This document shows positions 1 to 7,524 of a DNA stretch of 21,969 nt, in pieces. The stretch spans positions 1-21,969 of the forward strand of contig CAZIWA010000094.1 of the NCBI GenBank assembly GCA_964542875.1. Reading direction: 5' to 3'. The position numbers and the translations under genes are program-made. Positions within the stretch are counted from its first letter, which is position 1, and each line of letters begins with the position of its first letter. The notes under the pieces were generated by a model. The model did not search any database. It was not told the DNA's origin and was given only the letters and a program-made list of their open reading frames with translations. The DNA is from CAZGOM01 sp964542875. GTDB taxonomy: Bacteria > Planctomycetota > Phycisphaerae > Phycisphaerales > Phycisphaeraceae.

Positions 1-16
1 ATAATATCACCCGCAT

Positions 17-1096
17 TTACCGCCGATCATCATCCTCATCGTCATCTTCCTGCTCATCATCGTCATCATCATTCCCGCCTTGCGCTTCCATCTCCTGAAA
101 GCCAAGGTTCACATCCGTGATCCAGATGCCGTAATCATTCAGCAGGTTCATGTTGTGCGCCTGCGCAGGTCCTTCGTCGGGGTCGATCTCAAGATTTCCC
201 AACCCCACTGAAAAACCTTTCCCGTCTGATTCACGCACCACCCATGCACCCACTTCGCCCTCGTAGAGCGTCCATTCCGGCTCATTGTCGGTCTGGATCT
301 TCACCAGTTGGAATGTATCGTCGATGGACGGCATCCCGGCCTTGAGGGTTTCGTACTCTTCGCCCGGCTCTTCCTGGTCTTCATCAAAAAAAGGCTCTTC
401 CCATGCGTAGGGGTTGGCCAGCCGCACCCGGCAAGGCAGCGCCAGATTTTCCTGCATATAGGCGCCGTAAATCTCACAGGCGGTCTGAAAATCCCCGTCC
501 GCCGCCTCTACGATCTCATCGGACCGGTCCAGCGATTCCAGAAACAGCCGCTCATTTTCCGATTCCTCTTCCTCGCTGAGCATGGGGTCCCCCTCCTCAT
601 CGCTCCCCTCGAAATCCTCATCATCCTCTTCAAGACCTTCCTCGTCCTCCGGCTCGGCGTAATCCATGTCGTCCACCCGCGCCGTCCCCTGCTTGCCCGC
701 CCAGTAGTGGCAGATCGGGCAATCGTGCCCCATTTTGAAGTCGATCCCCTCTTCATGCGGGCATCCCAGGTTGCCGTCCGTCACCACCACGCTCTTCACC
801 CCATGTTTGGCGAAAAAAGCCTTGATCTCTCCCAGCACCTTCGGGCTGGTGGTCACATCCGTCGCCACCCATCGCTCCAGGAAGTCCGGCTCCATGTCCA
901 GGGAATCTTTCAAAATCACCGCTGCGGCGATCTTCGTCGTCACCTTGTTGTCCGGACCATAAAATGCCACCGTGCCGATGGGGTACTTCCCATGCCGGTT
1001 GCTCTTGGCCTTCACTGCGCAGCAAAACTTGTACTTTTTACCGCTCTGGCAGGGGCACATGTCATACGGACCGACTTCAAAATCTGACGACTTCAT
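17..1096 (-). CDS. SEC-C zinc-motif protein with long acidic segments
   Basis: A 359-residue protein. Near the N-terminus (residues 14-26) it carries a SEC-C motif, CPCQSGKKYKFCC, the zinc-binding module found at the SecA C-terminus and in many stand-alone proteins. A second Cys/His cluster at about 112-130 (CPH, then CPICH) could bind another metal. Residues 144-182 and the C-terminal tail (343-357) are almost entirely Asp/Glu. The part between (about 198-335) is a folded-looking domain with a segment resembling the ENLxFP-type motif seen in small calcium-binding-like domains; that link is weak. I chose the ATG at 1096 because AAGGA lies about 8 bases upstream; an in-frame start at 1150 would add 18 residues without a ribosome site. 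It is divergent from the chemoreceptor gene. Function unknown; a protein-binding or metal-dependent adaptor role is only a guess. Confidence 0.8.
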   Translation of the reverse strand: MKSSDFEVGPYDMCPCQSGKKYKFCCAVKAKSNRHGKYPIGTVAFYGPDNKVTTKIAAAVILKDSLDMEPDFLERWVATDVTTSPKVLGEIKAFFAKHGVKSVVVTDGNLGCPHEEGIDFKMGHDCPICHYWAGKQGTARVDDMDYAEPEDEEGLEEDDEDFEGSDEEGDPMLSEEEESENERLFLESLDRSDEIVEAADGDFQTACEIYGAYMQENLALPCRVRLANPYAWEEPFFDEDQEEPGEEYETLKAGMPSIDDTFQLVKIQTDNEPEWTLYEGEVGAWVVRESDGKGFSVGLGNLEIDPDEGPAQAHNMNLLNDYGIWITDVNLGFQEMEAQGGNDDDDDEQEDDDEDDDRR

Positions 1097-1237
1097 CTGG
1101 ATAATCCTTAGGGAGAAGGAGTCTATTCTAAGCGCCGACCGACTCCCCATTTCCTCCCCACCTGCATCCCCGTTAGAATTTCCTCAGGATTTTGCCATTT
1201 ACACGTTTCCGCCGGTTTCAATACCCCTGGCGCCCGA

Positions 1238-2866
1238 ATGAAAATCAGAACAAAACTTTACGGCATGACGCTCCTGGCCACCCTTGGCCTTGCTGTCACA
1301 CTTCTTTTGGCCCTCTGGTGCCTCACCGAATTCCGGGTCACCGGGCCGGTCTACAAACGGATCATCCAGAACAAGGACATCGTCGCCGACGTCCTTCCCC
1401 CGCCTTTGTACATCATTGAGTCCTTCCTCATCACCCACCAGATGACCGAAACCAACGACGATCAGAAGCTCCTGCGCTTCCGTCAGGAGCTCGCCAAGCT
1501 TCGCACCATGTACAACCAGCGGCACGACCATTGGGTCTCCAACCTGCCCGACGACAAAATGAAACGCGACCTTGTCGTGAATTCCTACGAACCCGCACTG
1601 AAATTCTTCGAAATCGTCGAGAAGGAATTCCTCCCCGCCATTGAACTTGGCGACAAGGCCGCAGCCCGCAGGCTCGTCAATGGCTCCCTTCAGCAGTGCT
1701 ACGACGCCCACCGCGTCTATATCGACCACACCGTCACCGAAGCCAACCAGCGCACCACCATCTACGAATTCGACACCATCAACCGGGTCAGCAGTTGGTC
1801 CGCCGCCATGATCGCCGCCAGCATCACCTCCGTCGTGTGCATTGCCCTGGGCGGCTGGATCGTCAGCCGCAGCATCGTGAAGTCCTCGCAGTTGCTCGTT
1901 CAGAACGTCAGCAAAATGGCCTCCGGCGATGCCGACCTCACCGCCCGGATCCAGACCGGCACGCGCGATGAAATGGGCGAGCTTGCCCGCGGCATCAACG
2001 CCACGCTTAAAAAGATCCACACCATCGTCGTGCGCGTCCGTGAGGGCAGCGTTCAGCTTCTCTCCACCGGTGCTGAGATCGCCGCCAATGCCGGCCAGCA
2101 GGAGATCACCGCCGTCAGCCTCAGCAGCTCCACCACGCAGATCGCCGCTGCGGTCAATGAAATATCCGCCACCGGCCGCGATCTTTCCCAAACCATGAGC
2201 GAAGTCTCCCAGCGCGCCAGACAGGCCGCGGACCTGGCCGTGGCCTGCGGTAAAGGCTTAAACGCCACCAACGTCACCATGCGCCAGCTCACCGAATCGG
2301 CCGACTCCATCGGCCAGCGCCTTGCCGACATCCGCGACAAGGCCGACCACATCACCCTCATGGTCACCACCATCGTCAAAGTGGCCGATCAGACCAACAT
2401 CCTCTCCGTCAACGCCGCAGTCGAAGCGGAAAAAGCCGGCGCCTCCGGCCTGGGCTTCCTGGTTGTCGCCCGTGAAATCCGCCGCCTGGCCGACCAGACC
2501 GCCGTCGCCACCCTCAGCATCGAAAACATCGTCAGCGAGATGCACGAAGCCGTCACCGCCGGCGTCCGTCAGACCGACCGGTTCAACGACGAAGTCAAGG
2601 ATGGCGTCTCGCGCATCTCTGAAATCAACCGGCAAACCACGCTGATCATCGATGAAGTTCAAAGCCTCAACAGCAGCTTCTCCGCGGTCAACGAAGGCAT
2701 GCAGAACCAATCCACCGGTGCCCTGCAGATCAGCGACGCCATGCGCCAGATCTCCCACAGCGCCAAGCAGACCCAGGCCAGCGCCAAGGAATTCAACGAA
2801 GCCGCAGAGCTCCTGCGCAAATCCGTGGAAGGCCTCAACGTCGAAGTGTCTCAATTCAAGGTCTAA
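1238..2866 (+). CDS. WspA-like methyl-accepting chemotaxis protein
   Basis: A 542-residue membrane chemoreceptor. It has a membrane helix at about 8-29, a periplasmic helical sensor region (30-186) containing a PPPLYIIES motif, a second membrane helix at 187-208, a HAMP domain (about 209-262) and a cytoplasmic signalling coiled coil to the C-terminus. The hairpin tip is at about 382-420 (ADQTNILSVNAA, then GLGFLVVAREIRRLADQ). The stretch after the tip (RLADQTAVATLSIE, then VNEGMQ, ending in QFKV) matches my memory of WspA, the receptor of the Wsp surface-sensing system, and the total length also fits. No CheA, CheW, CheR, CheB or diguanylate cyclase gene is in the window, so its partners are elsewhere. 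There is no clear ribosome site before the ATG. The family call is firm; the WspA subgroup is inferred from remembered motifs. Confidence 0.92.
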   Translation: MKIRTKLYGMTLLATLGLAVTLLLALWCLTEFRVTGPVYKRIIQNKDIVADVLPPPLYIIESFLITHQMTETNDDQKLLRFRQELAKLRTMYNQRHDHWVSNLPDDKMKRDLVVNSYEPALKFFEIVEKEFLPAIELGDKAAARRLVNGSLQQCYDAHRVYIDHTVTEANQRTTIYEFDTINRVSSWSAAMIAASITSVVCIALGGWIVSRSIVKSSQLLVQNVSKMASGDADLTARIQTGTRDEMGELARGINATLKKIHTIVVRVREGSVQLLSTGAEIAANAGQQEITAVSLSSSTTQIAAAVNEISATGRDLSQTMSEVSQRARQAADLAVACGKGLNATNVTMRQLTESADSIGQRLADIRDKADHITLMVTTIVKVADQTNILSVNAAVEAEKAGASGLGFLVVAREIRRLADQTAVATLSIENIVSEMHEAVTAGVRQTDRFNDEVKDGVSRISEINRQTTLIIDEVQSLNSSFSAVNEGMQNQSTGALQISDAMRQISHSAKQTQASAKEFNEAAELLRKSVEGLNVEVSQFKV

Positions 2867-2884
2867 AAAGCCGCTCCAAACCCC

Positions 2885-3658
2885 TTACGGGTACTTCCAC
2901 CCAAACACAAGCCGCCCCGTGTTCAGCGCATGTTGCGTCGATGCCGCATGCCCATCCATATACAAAACATTGGCGGTGCCATTGGGGTGCCGGAACGAAT
3001 ACCGAGTCTTATTGGGTCCACTATCCAATGCGCTGGGGTTATCCATGTATTGGTTAAACAAGGGTTGATCCCACCCCCAGGCCCAGGTTGGCGAGTCCAT
3101 CATGAAAGACAATTCGGAAATATTGTTCACCTTGTAAAACGTGCCCCACGTATTGCGGCAATCCACTGTGCGTTCGCCGAACACCGACTTGGTCACCGGC
3201 CCCGAGTTCCATGCGGACGCCCACACCGTGGCCGTGTTCATCGCATAGCTGGTGGGAAGCCAGGGATGGTCGAACATCGGCTTGGCCAGCCCCGAAGGGT
3301 CGTTGTGAGACACGGCGCCTTCATCGCCGGCGCATTTGAACATCTTGTAGCGCATCGTATTGGCCGCGCCCGCGTACCAGGCCCCTTCACCGATGTACTG
3401 GCCGCTGCCAAGCACCTGCCAGTAATAATTGATGTTCGGAATCGCCTGCTTGTTGTCGTAGGCATATTGGTTGAAGGCCCCATACATCTGCCGTTCGCTG
3501 GTGAGGCAGACCATGCTCTTGGATGTCGCCCGCGCAGCGCTCAGGCTGGGCAGCATCAACGAAACCAGCATCGCCACGATCGCGATCACCACCAACAGTT
3601 CAACCAATGAAAAACCCAGCCGGCGCCGACAAGATGCGATTGTCTTATTAGCTTTCAA
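2885..3658 (-). CDS. Prepilin-like protein with DGH C-terminal motif
   Basis: About 257 residues if started at the TTG at 3658, which has AAAGGA six bases upstream. The in-frame start at 3721 would give an unusually long leader. From the TTG, a basic 15-residue leader ends in RRRLG and is followed by FSLVELLVVIAIVAMLVSLMLPSLSA's hydrophobic helix: a type IV prepilin/pseudopilin signal with Gly at -1 and Glu at +5. A prepilin peptidase would cut between G15 and F16, and the helix would anchor the protein in the inner membrane or pack it in a filament. The C-terminus has RHPNGTANVLYMDGHA, the signature of the large planctomycete/lentisphaeral family of pilin-like proteins. The gene converges on the chemoreceptor with an 18-base gap. 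It is solitary; no assembly ATPase or secretin is near. Export substrate or pilus role is unknown. Confidence 0.85.
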   Translation of the reverse strand: MKANKTIASCRRRLGFSLVELLVVIAIVAMLVSLMLPSLSAARATSKSMVCLTSERQMYGAFNQYAYDNKQAIPNINYYWQVLGSGQYIGEGAWYAGAANTMRYKMFKCAGDEGAVSHNDPSGLAKPMFDHPWLPTSYAMNTATVWASAWNSGPVTKSVFGERTVDCRNTWGTFYKVNNISELSFMMDSPTWAWGWDQPLFNQYMDNPSALDSGPNKTRYSFRHPNGTANVLYMDGHAASTQHALNTGRLVFGWKYP

Positions 3659-3850
3659 GATCAGTCCTTTGCATTCGGATATGTGATGGTTTGGGGATTC
3701 GAGATGTGGCCCGACAAGCATATCTGGAATTTAACCGTATGGAACCCCCTATTCCCGGCACAGCCTGATCCGGGGTTGGATTCCATTCTCAAATCCACCC
3801 CTTCACCCCTACAATAAAGAGCATCTGCCATTTCCCATCGTGAGGTCGCC

Positions 3851-4300
3851 ATGCCCACGTCTCCCAAACTCTGGCCCACCCTTCTGGCCACCCGCTCGCT
3901 GGCCTACACCGCTCAAAGCCCCACCCACCCGGACCTCACCGGCCAGGGCATCGGCACCGTCGTTGTCCACGCCACCGCCGATGGTGCCCTCACCTTCACG
4001 GAGTCTGGTCAGTGGCGCTCCGACGCCGGCTACGAATCCCGTTTCACCAACACCTACCGCTGGACGCTTTTGGCGCCCAACGCCCTCCACCTGGAGCACC
4101 TCCGCTTTGGCCCTCAAAAACCCGTCAACCTTTTCAACATGACTCCCACCGGCAAGCGCCAGTGGCAATCCTTCAAACCCCACCACTGCCGACAGGATTG
4201 CTACCACGCCACGCTCGACCTCCAAAAAGAAGGGTTCAGCCTCACCTGGCACATCATCGGTCCAAACCGCTCGGACACCATCCGCTACGTCTACTCCTAA
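3851..4300 (+). CDS. DUF6314 family protein
   Basis: A 149-residue soluble protein. The order of conserved features fits DUF6314: an N-terminal Gly-rich strand (GQGIGT, 31-36), an E-S-G-Q-W segment (51-55), YRWTLL (69-74), a HHCRQDCYHATLDL cluster (111-124) and a W-x-I-x-GP segment near the end (133-138). The His-x-Cys-x-x-Asp-x-Tyr cluster is the most diagnostic part. The biochemical role of the family is not known to me; it looks like a small lipocalin-like beta barrel. A GAGGT ribosome site lies five bases before the ATG. A weak TACAAT -10-like box lies at 3810-3815. It is followed, 101 bases on, by the ene-reductase gene, which has its own predicted promoter. Confidence 0.75.
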   Translation: MPTSPKLWPTLLATRSLAYTAQSPTHPDLTGQGIGTVVVHATADGALTFTESGQWRSDAGYESRFTNTYRWTLLAPNALHLEHLRFGPQKPVNLFNMTPTGKRQWQSFKPHHCRQDCYHATLDLQKEGFSLTWHIIGPNRSDTIRYVYS

Positions 4301-4320
4301 AGAGCCGGTCCCCCTCTGTG

Positions 4321-4362
4321 AACTTCTCACATCAAACCCCTTACATCCAACATTGCATTCGC
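4321..4362 (+). repeat. Degenerate 7-base tract, site 1
   Basis: Starting 21 bases after the DUF6314 stop, six consecutive 7-base units can be read with an A-C or A-T in positions 2-3, for example AACTTCT (4321) and AACATTG (4349). This is the most degenerate of the tracts. It overlaps the predicted promoter of the ene-reductase gene. Confidence 0.4.
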
Positions 4363-4369
4363 CTATACT
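4341..4369 (+). promoter_or_regulatory. Predicted sigma70-type promoter for the ene-reductase gene
   Basis: TTACAT (4341-4346) and TATACT (4364-4369) are separated by 17 bases, close to the TTGACA/TATAAT consensus. A start near 4376 would give a leader of about 26 bases before the ATG at 4402. This is a pattern match only. Confidence 0.45.
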
Positions 4370-4401
4370 TGTTCCAACACCTAAACCGTTGGAATCCAAC
4401 C

Positions 4402-5472
4402 ATGCCCTCCCTCTTTGATCCCCTCCAGGCCGGCGAACTTCACCTCCCCAACCGCATCGTCATGGCGCCCCTCACACGCTGCCGCGCCAGCGCAGGCCGC
4501 GTCCCCAACGAACTCATGGCCCACTATTACCGCCAGCGCGCCTCCGCAGGCCTCATCCTCACCGAAGCCACCTCAGTAGACCCCATGGGCGTCGGTTACC
4601 CCGACACCCCCGGCATCTGGTCCCAGGAGCAAACCCAGGGCTGGAAGCTTGTCACCAGCGCCGTTCACGCCGCTGGCGGGCGCATCTTCCTCCAGCTATG
4701 GCACGTCGGCCGCGTCTCCGACCCCGTCTACCTCAACGGCCAGCTCCCCGTCGCCCCCAGTGCCATCGCCCCCTCGGGCCACGTCAGCCTCATCCGTCCG
4801 CAAAAGGCTTTCGTCACCCCTCGCGCGCTGGACATCTCCGAAATCCCCGCCATCATCCAGGCCTACAAAACCGGCGCCCAAAACGCCAAGCTCGCCGGCT
4901 TTGACGGTGTCGAAATCCACGGCGCGAACGGCTACCTCCTGGACCAATTCCTCCAAACCTCCTCCAACCACCGCACCGACTCCTACGGCGGATCCCTCGA
5001 AAATCGCGCACGCCTCATGCTCCAGGTCACCGACGCCTGCATCGATGTCTGGGGCCCCGGCCGCGTCGGCATGCACCTGGCCCCCCGTGGCGACGCACAC
5101 GGCATGGGTGACGCCAACCCCTCGGAAACCTTCACCCACATCGCCCGTGAACTGGGCAAACGTAAAATCGCCTTCATCTGCGCCCGCGAATACGTCGACG
5201 CCAACCGCCTGGGCCCCGCCATGAAGGCCGCCTTTGGCGGCGTCTACATCGCCAACGAAAAATTCACCCAGGAATCCGCACAGCAGCTCCTCGACCAAGG
5301 CCAGGCCGACGCCGTCGCCTTCGGCAAAACCATCATCGCCAACCCGGACCTCGTCAAACGCTTCAAGCTCAATGCACCCTTAAACGCCCCAGACCCCTCC
5401 ACCTTCTACGGGCAAGGCGAAAAAGGCTACACCGACTACCCCGTCCTCGACGCCGTCCCCTCCTCCGTCTGA
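4402..5472 (+). CDS. Old Yellow Enzyme family NADH:flavin oxidoreductase (alkene reductase)
   Basis: A 356-residue TIM-barrel flavoprotein of the NemA/OYE type; such enzymes use FMN and NAD(P)H to reduce activated C=C bonds of enones, or nitrate esters. Visible landmarks are APLTRCRA near the N-terminus (FMN contact Thr25), LQLWHVGRVS (98-106, Gln98), the HGANGYLLDQF segment with the substrate-binding His173/Asn176 pair and Tyr178, the SYGGSLENRARL segment (194-205), Arg222, and the C-terminal FGKTIIANPDL and GYTDYP motifs. The usual FGR of the phosphate site is FGK here, which I also recall from a subgroup of OYEs. The reading frame extends upstream to 4012, but the ATG at 4402 matches the family start and fits the predicted promoter. 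The enzyme is cytoplasmic. The natural substrate cannot be read from the sequence. Confidence 0.93.
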   Translation: MPSLFDPLQAGELHLPNRIVMAPLTRCRASAGRVPNELMAHYYRQRASAGLILTEATSVDPMGVGYPDTPGIWSQEQTQGWKLVTSAVHAAGGRIFLQLWHVGRVSDPVYLNGQLPVAPSAIAPSGHVSLIRPQKAFVTPRALDISEIPAIIQAYKTGAQNAKLAGFDGVEIHGANGYLLDQFLQTSSNHRTDSYGGSLENRARLMLQVTDACIDVWGPGRVGMHLAPRGDAHGMGDANPSETFTHIARELGKRKIAFICAREYVDANRLGPAMKAAFGGVYIANEKFTQESAQQLLDQGQADAVAFGKTIIANPDLVKRFKLNAPLNAPDPSTFYGQGEKGYTDYPVLDAVPSSV

Positions 5473-5498
5473 CCATCCACAAAAACCAGACCTCCCTT

Positions 5499-5554
5499 GA
5501 CCCGCAGGCCCCCGTCTCTTACATCTAACATCAGACATCCAACATCTGACTTCA
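5499..5554 (+). repeat. Degenerate 7-base tract, site 2
   Basis: Eight consecutive 7-base units start 27 bases after the ene-reductase stop and run up to 15 bases before the hydrolase start. The first is GACCCGC (5499); the clearest are the last four, including AACATCA (5527) and GACATCC (5534). In the clear part an ACATC core recurs every seven bases while the other two bases change. Confidence 0.7.
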
Positions 5555-5568
5555 ATAAAGCTCCTCCC

Positions 5569-6537
5569 ATGAATAACACCCTCTCCCGTCGCGGCTTCCT
5601 CGGCGCTTCCGCACTCGTCCTGGCCGCAGGCCTCACCACCCGCATGGCCCGCGCCGATGAAAAGACTCCCGCGCCCTCACCCGAACCGGAACCCAAGCGC
5701 CCCGCATGGTTCGCCGGCCCCATCAAGGCCACGAAGCTCGAAGATGACCTTTACCTTCTCGACGGCGCAGGCGGCAACAACGCCGTCCACTTCGATTCCG
5801 ACAAGCTCTTCGTCATCGACTCCGGCGTCGCCCCCCGCGGGCACGACCTGGTCGTCGCTGCGCAAAAGCTCGCCCCCAATGCCTCCATCAAAACCCTCTT
5901 CAACACCCACTGGCACGGTGACCACGCCGGCGGCAACCCCGCCTTCCACAAGGCCGCGTTCACCATCGTCGCCTCCACCGCCACCCGAACGCACCTGGGC
6001 CAAACCATCACCTTCGAAGAACTGGGCATGACCTCCCAGCCCTCGCCGGAAAACTCCCGCCCCGTCATCACTTTCGATGACAAAATTGCCTTCAACACCC
6101 CTTCCAGGGTCGCCATCACCAAGATCCCTCCGGCCCACACCGACTCCGACGCCGTCGCCTACTTCGAGAAATACAACATCCTCCACACCGGCGACCTCTT
6201 CTTTAACGGCATCTTCCCCGTCATCGACCGCTCCACAGGCGGTTCGCTCGATGGCATGATCTCCGCCACCAAGCTCCTGCTCACCTTCGGCGATGACAAC
6301 ACCCGCATCATCCCCGGCCACGGTCCCCTGGGCGATAAAGCCGCCCTGAAAACCCAGCTCCAACTCCTCACCCTCACCCGCGAACGCCTCGCCCCCATGG
6401 GCGAACGCGGCAAAACCATGGATGAAGTCCTCGCCCTCAAACCCCTGGCCGACCTCGACGACCAATGGGGCAAGGGCTTTTTCCAATCAGCCCTCTATAC
6501 CAAAATGGCCTACAGCCAATGGCTGCCCAAGAAGTGA
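5569..6537 (+). CDS. Tat-exported metallo-beta-lactamase-fold hydrolase
   Basis: A 322-residue protein. The N-terminus has a twin-arginine signal, SRRGFLGA, followed by a hydrophobic stretch and an AxA-like cleavage region (MARADE, about 26-31), so the folded metalloenzyme is probably exported to the periplasm. The metallo-beta-lactamase motif THWHGDHAGG (113-122) supplies His114, His116, Asp118 and His119. Further ligands are probably His190 (PPAHTDSD), Asp209 (HTGDLFF) and His251 (PGHG), so a two-metal site is complete. The FPVIDRSTGGS segment is typical of a group of Tat-exported MBL hydrolases of unclear substrate. The ATG at 5569 is preferred over the upstream start at 5497, which would place extra residues, encoded by the 7-base tract, ahead of the Tat signal. 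Its stop overlaps the start of the next gene. Confidence 0.88.
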   Translation: MNNTLSRRGFLGASALVLAAGLTTRMARADEKTPAPSPEPEPKRPAWFAGPIKATKLEDDLYLLDGAGGNNAVHFDSDKLFVIDSGVAPRGHDLVVAAQKLAPNASIKTLFNTHWHGDHAGGNPAFHKAAFTIVASTATRTHLGQTITFEELGMTSQPSPENSRPVITFDDKIAFNTPSRVAITKIPPAHTDSDAVAYFEKYNILHTGDLFFNGIFPVIDRSTGGSLDGMISATKLLLTFGDDNTRIIPGHGPLGDKAALKTQLQLLTLTRERLAPMGERGKTMDEVLALKPLADLDDQWGKGFFQSALYTKMAYSQWLPKK

Positions 6538-7262
6538 TGCGCCGCTTACCAGCCTGGCACATCCGCAGCTACGTCTGGTTCCGGCGCTTTGCTGATGCGC
6601 TCATCGAACCCATTGACACCTCCCTCCTGCGCGTCTCCTCACCCATTGACGCGCAGGCGGATGTCGTATTGGGCCCATGCCCCCGTTGCGGCCACTCCGC
6701 GCCCGCCGTCGCCATCACCGCAGCAGGCTGCCCCCAGTGTTTTAAAACCAAGCTCCCCTGGTCCACCGTCACCCGGCTGGCCGATTATCACGGCCCCATT
6801 GTCGGCGCCATTCACGCCATGAAGTACACCGGCCGCTGGCCGCTGGCCCACCGTCTGGGCAAAAAGCTTGCCCTCCGGGTCAAGCGCAAGGGCATTGTCA
6901 CCCCTCAAACCCTCGTTACCCCCGTCCCCATGCACTGGGCCCGCCGGCTCACCAGGGGGTACAACCACGCCCACATCCTGGCTCAGGGCGTCGCTTCAGG
7001 ACTCAGGGTCCCCTGCATCCCCCTGTTACGCAGAACCCGAAACAACCCAGCGCAGGTCGGCCTCTCACGCACCAGCCGCAAGGACAACCTCAAAGGCGTC
7101 ATCGCCCCGCTTCACATCGACCTCACCGGCCGCTCCATCATCCTTGTGGACGACGTCACCACCACCGGCGCCACACTCCAGGCCTGCGCCCAAGCCTTGC
7201 GCCAGGCGGGCGCGTCAGACGTTCACATCGCAGTCATCGCCGTAGCCTCCCCAAAGCACTAA
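6537..7262 (+). CDS. comF: ComF family phosphoribosyltransferase-like protein
   Basis: A 241-residue protein of the ComF/GntX family. Four cysteines near the N-terminus (48, 51, 65, 68; CPRC and CPQC) form a likely zinc site. The C-terminal half is a type I phosphoribosyltransferase domain with RTRNNPAQVGLSRTSRKDNL (166-185) and the PRPP-binding loop IILVDDVTTTGAT (201-213). In naturally competent bacteria ComF helps single-stranded DNA uptake; in others (GntX) the role is unclear. The ATG at 6537 shares its A with the TGA stop of the hydrolase (TGATG), which implies translational coupling; an in-frame ATG at 6519 is possible. The functional link to the hydrolase is not obvious. No other competence gene is in the window, though pilin-like genes are. 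Confidence 0.9.
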   Translation: MRRLPAWHIRSYVWFRRFADALIEPIDTSLLRVSSPIDAQADVVLGPCPRCGHSAPAVAITAAGCPQCFKTKLPWSTVTRLADYHGPIVGAIHAMKYTGRWPLAHRLGKKLALRVKRKGIVTPQTLVTPVPMHWARRLTRGYNHAHILAQGVASGLRVPCIPLLRRTRNNPAQVGLSRTSRKDNLKGVIAPLHIDLTGRSIILVDDVTTTGATLQACAQALRQAGASDVHIAVIAVASPKH

Positions 7263-7274
7263 GCCCAACTCCAA

Positions 7275-7337
7275 AACTCTTGACCCGGGACAAGGGACAC
7301 CGGGCTCAGAACCCGGGCCCCGAAAACCCGGAGCTCG
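7275..7337 (+). repeat. Degenerate 7-base tract, site 3
   Basis: Nine units of seven bases in one phase, beginning 13 bases after the comF stop: AACTCTT (7275), then GACCCGG (7282), GACAAGG, later AACCCGG (7310) and ending with GAGCTCG (7331). Several CCGGG palindromes arise inside it. No open reading frame crosses it convincingly. Confidence 0.7.
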
Positions 7338-7524
7338 CCCGCACGAATGTCAACAATCCCCACACTCTTCACAAAAACCTCCCTTCCCTGATCCCGCCCT
7401 CAGCGCATTCCCCATTGACACCCAAATCTAAATTACAATGCCGCATTGGACATACCACTCCCGTACGCCGTACGATTGACCGCGCTCTTTTTTCCACCCG
7501 GGTTCTGATTTGGCCAACACTCGC
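7338..7524. other. Upstream region of the TolC-family gene
   Basis: Noncoding. It contains TTGACA (7415-7420) followed by TACAAT (7434-7439) at a spacing of only 13 bases, too short for a normal sigma70 promoter. It also has two CGTACG palindromes seven bases apart (7462-7467 and 7469-7474), which could be an operator. Neither is strong enough to call. Confidence 0.35.

Noticed and set aside
1199..2191. 330-codon open frame antisense to the chemoreceptor
   Set aside because: Gly/Asp/Val-rich low-complexity translation with no motif, opposite an unmistakable receptor gene.
4012..4401. Upstream in-frame extension of the ene-reductase (130 codons)
   Set aside because: It overlaps the DUF6314 gene in another frame and reads as Arg/His/Pro-rich noise; the family start fits the ATG at 4402.
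5519..5554. ACATC tract as a CRISPR-like array
   Set aside because: The units are only seven bases with no spacers and no cas genes are present; it is a short degenerate tandem tract.
7415..7439. TTGACA and TACAAT as a promoter for the TolC-family gene
   Set aside because: The 13-base spacing is too short for a sigma70 promoter, so it was noted only as sequence content.
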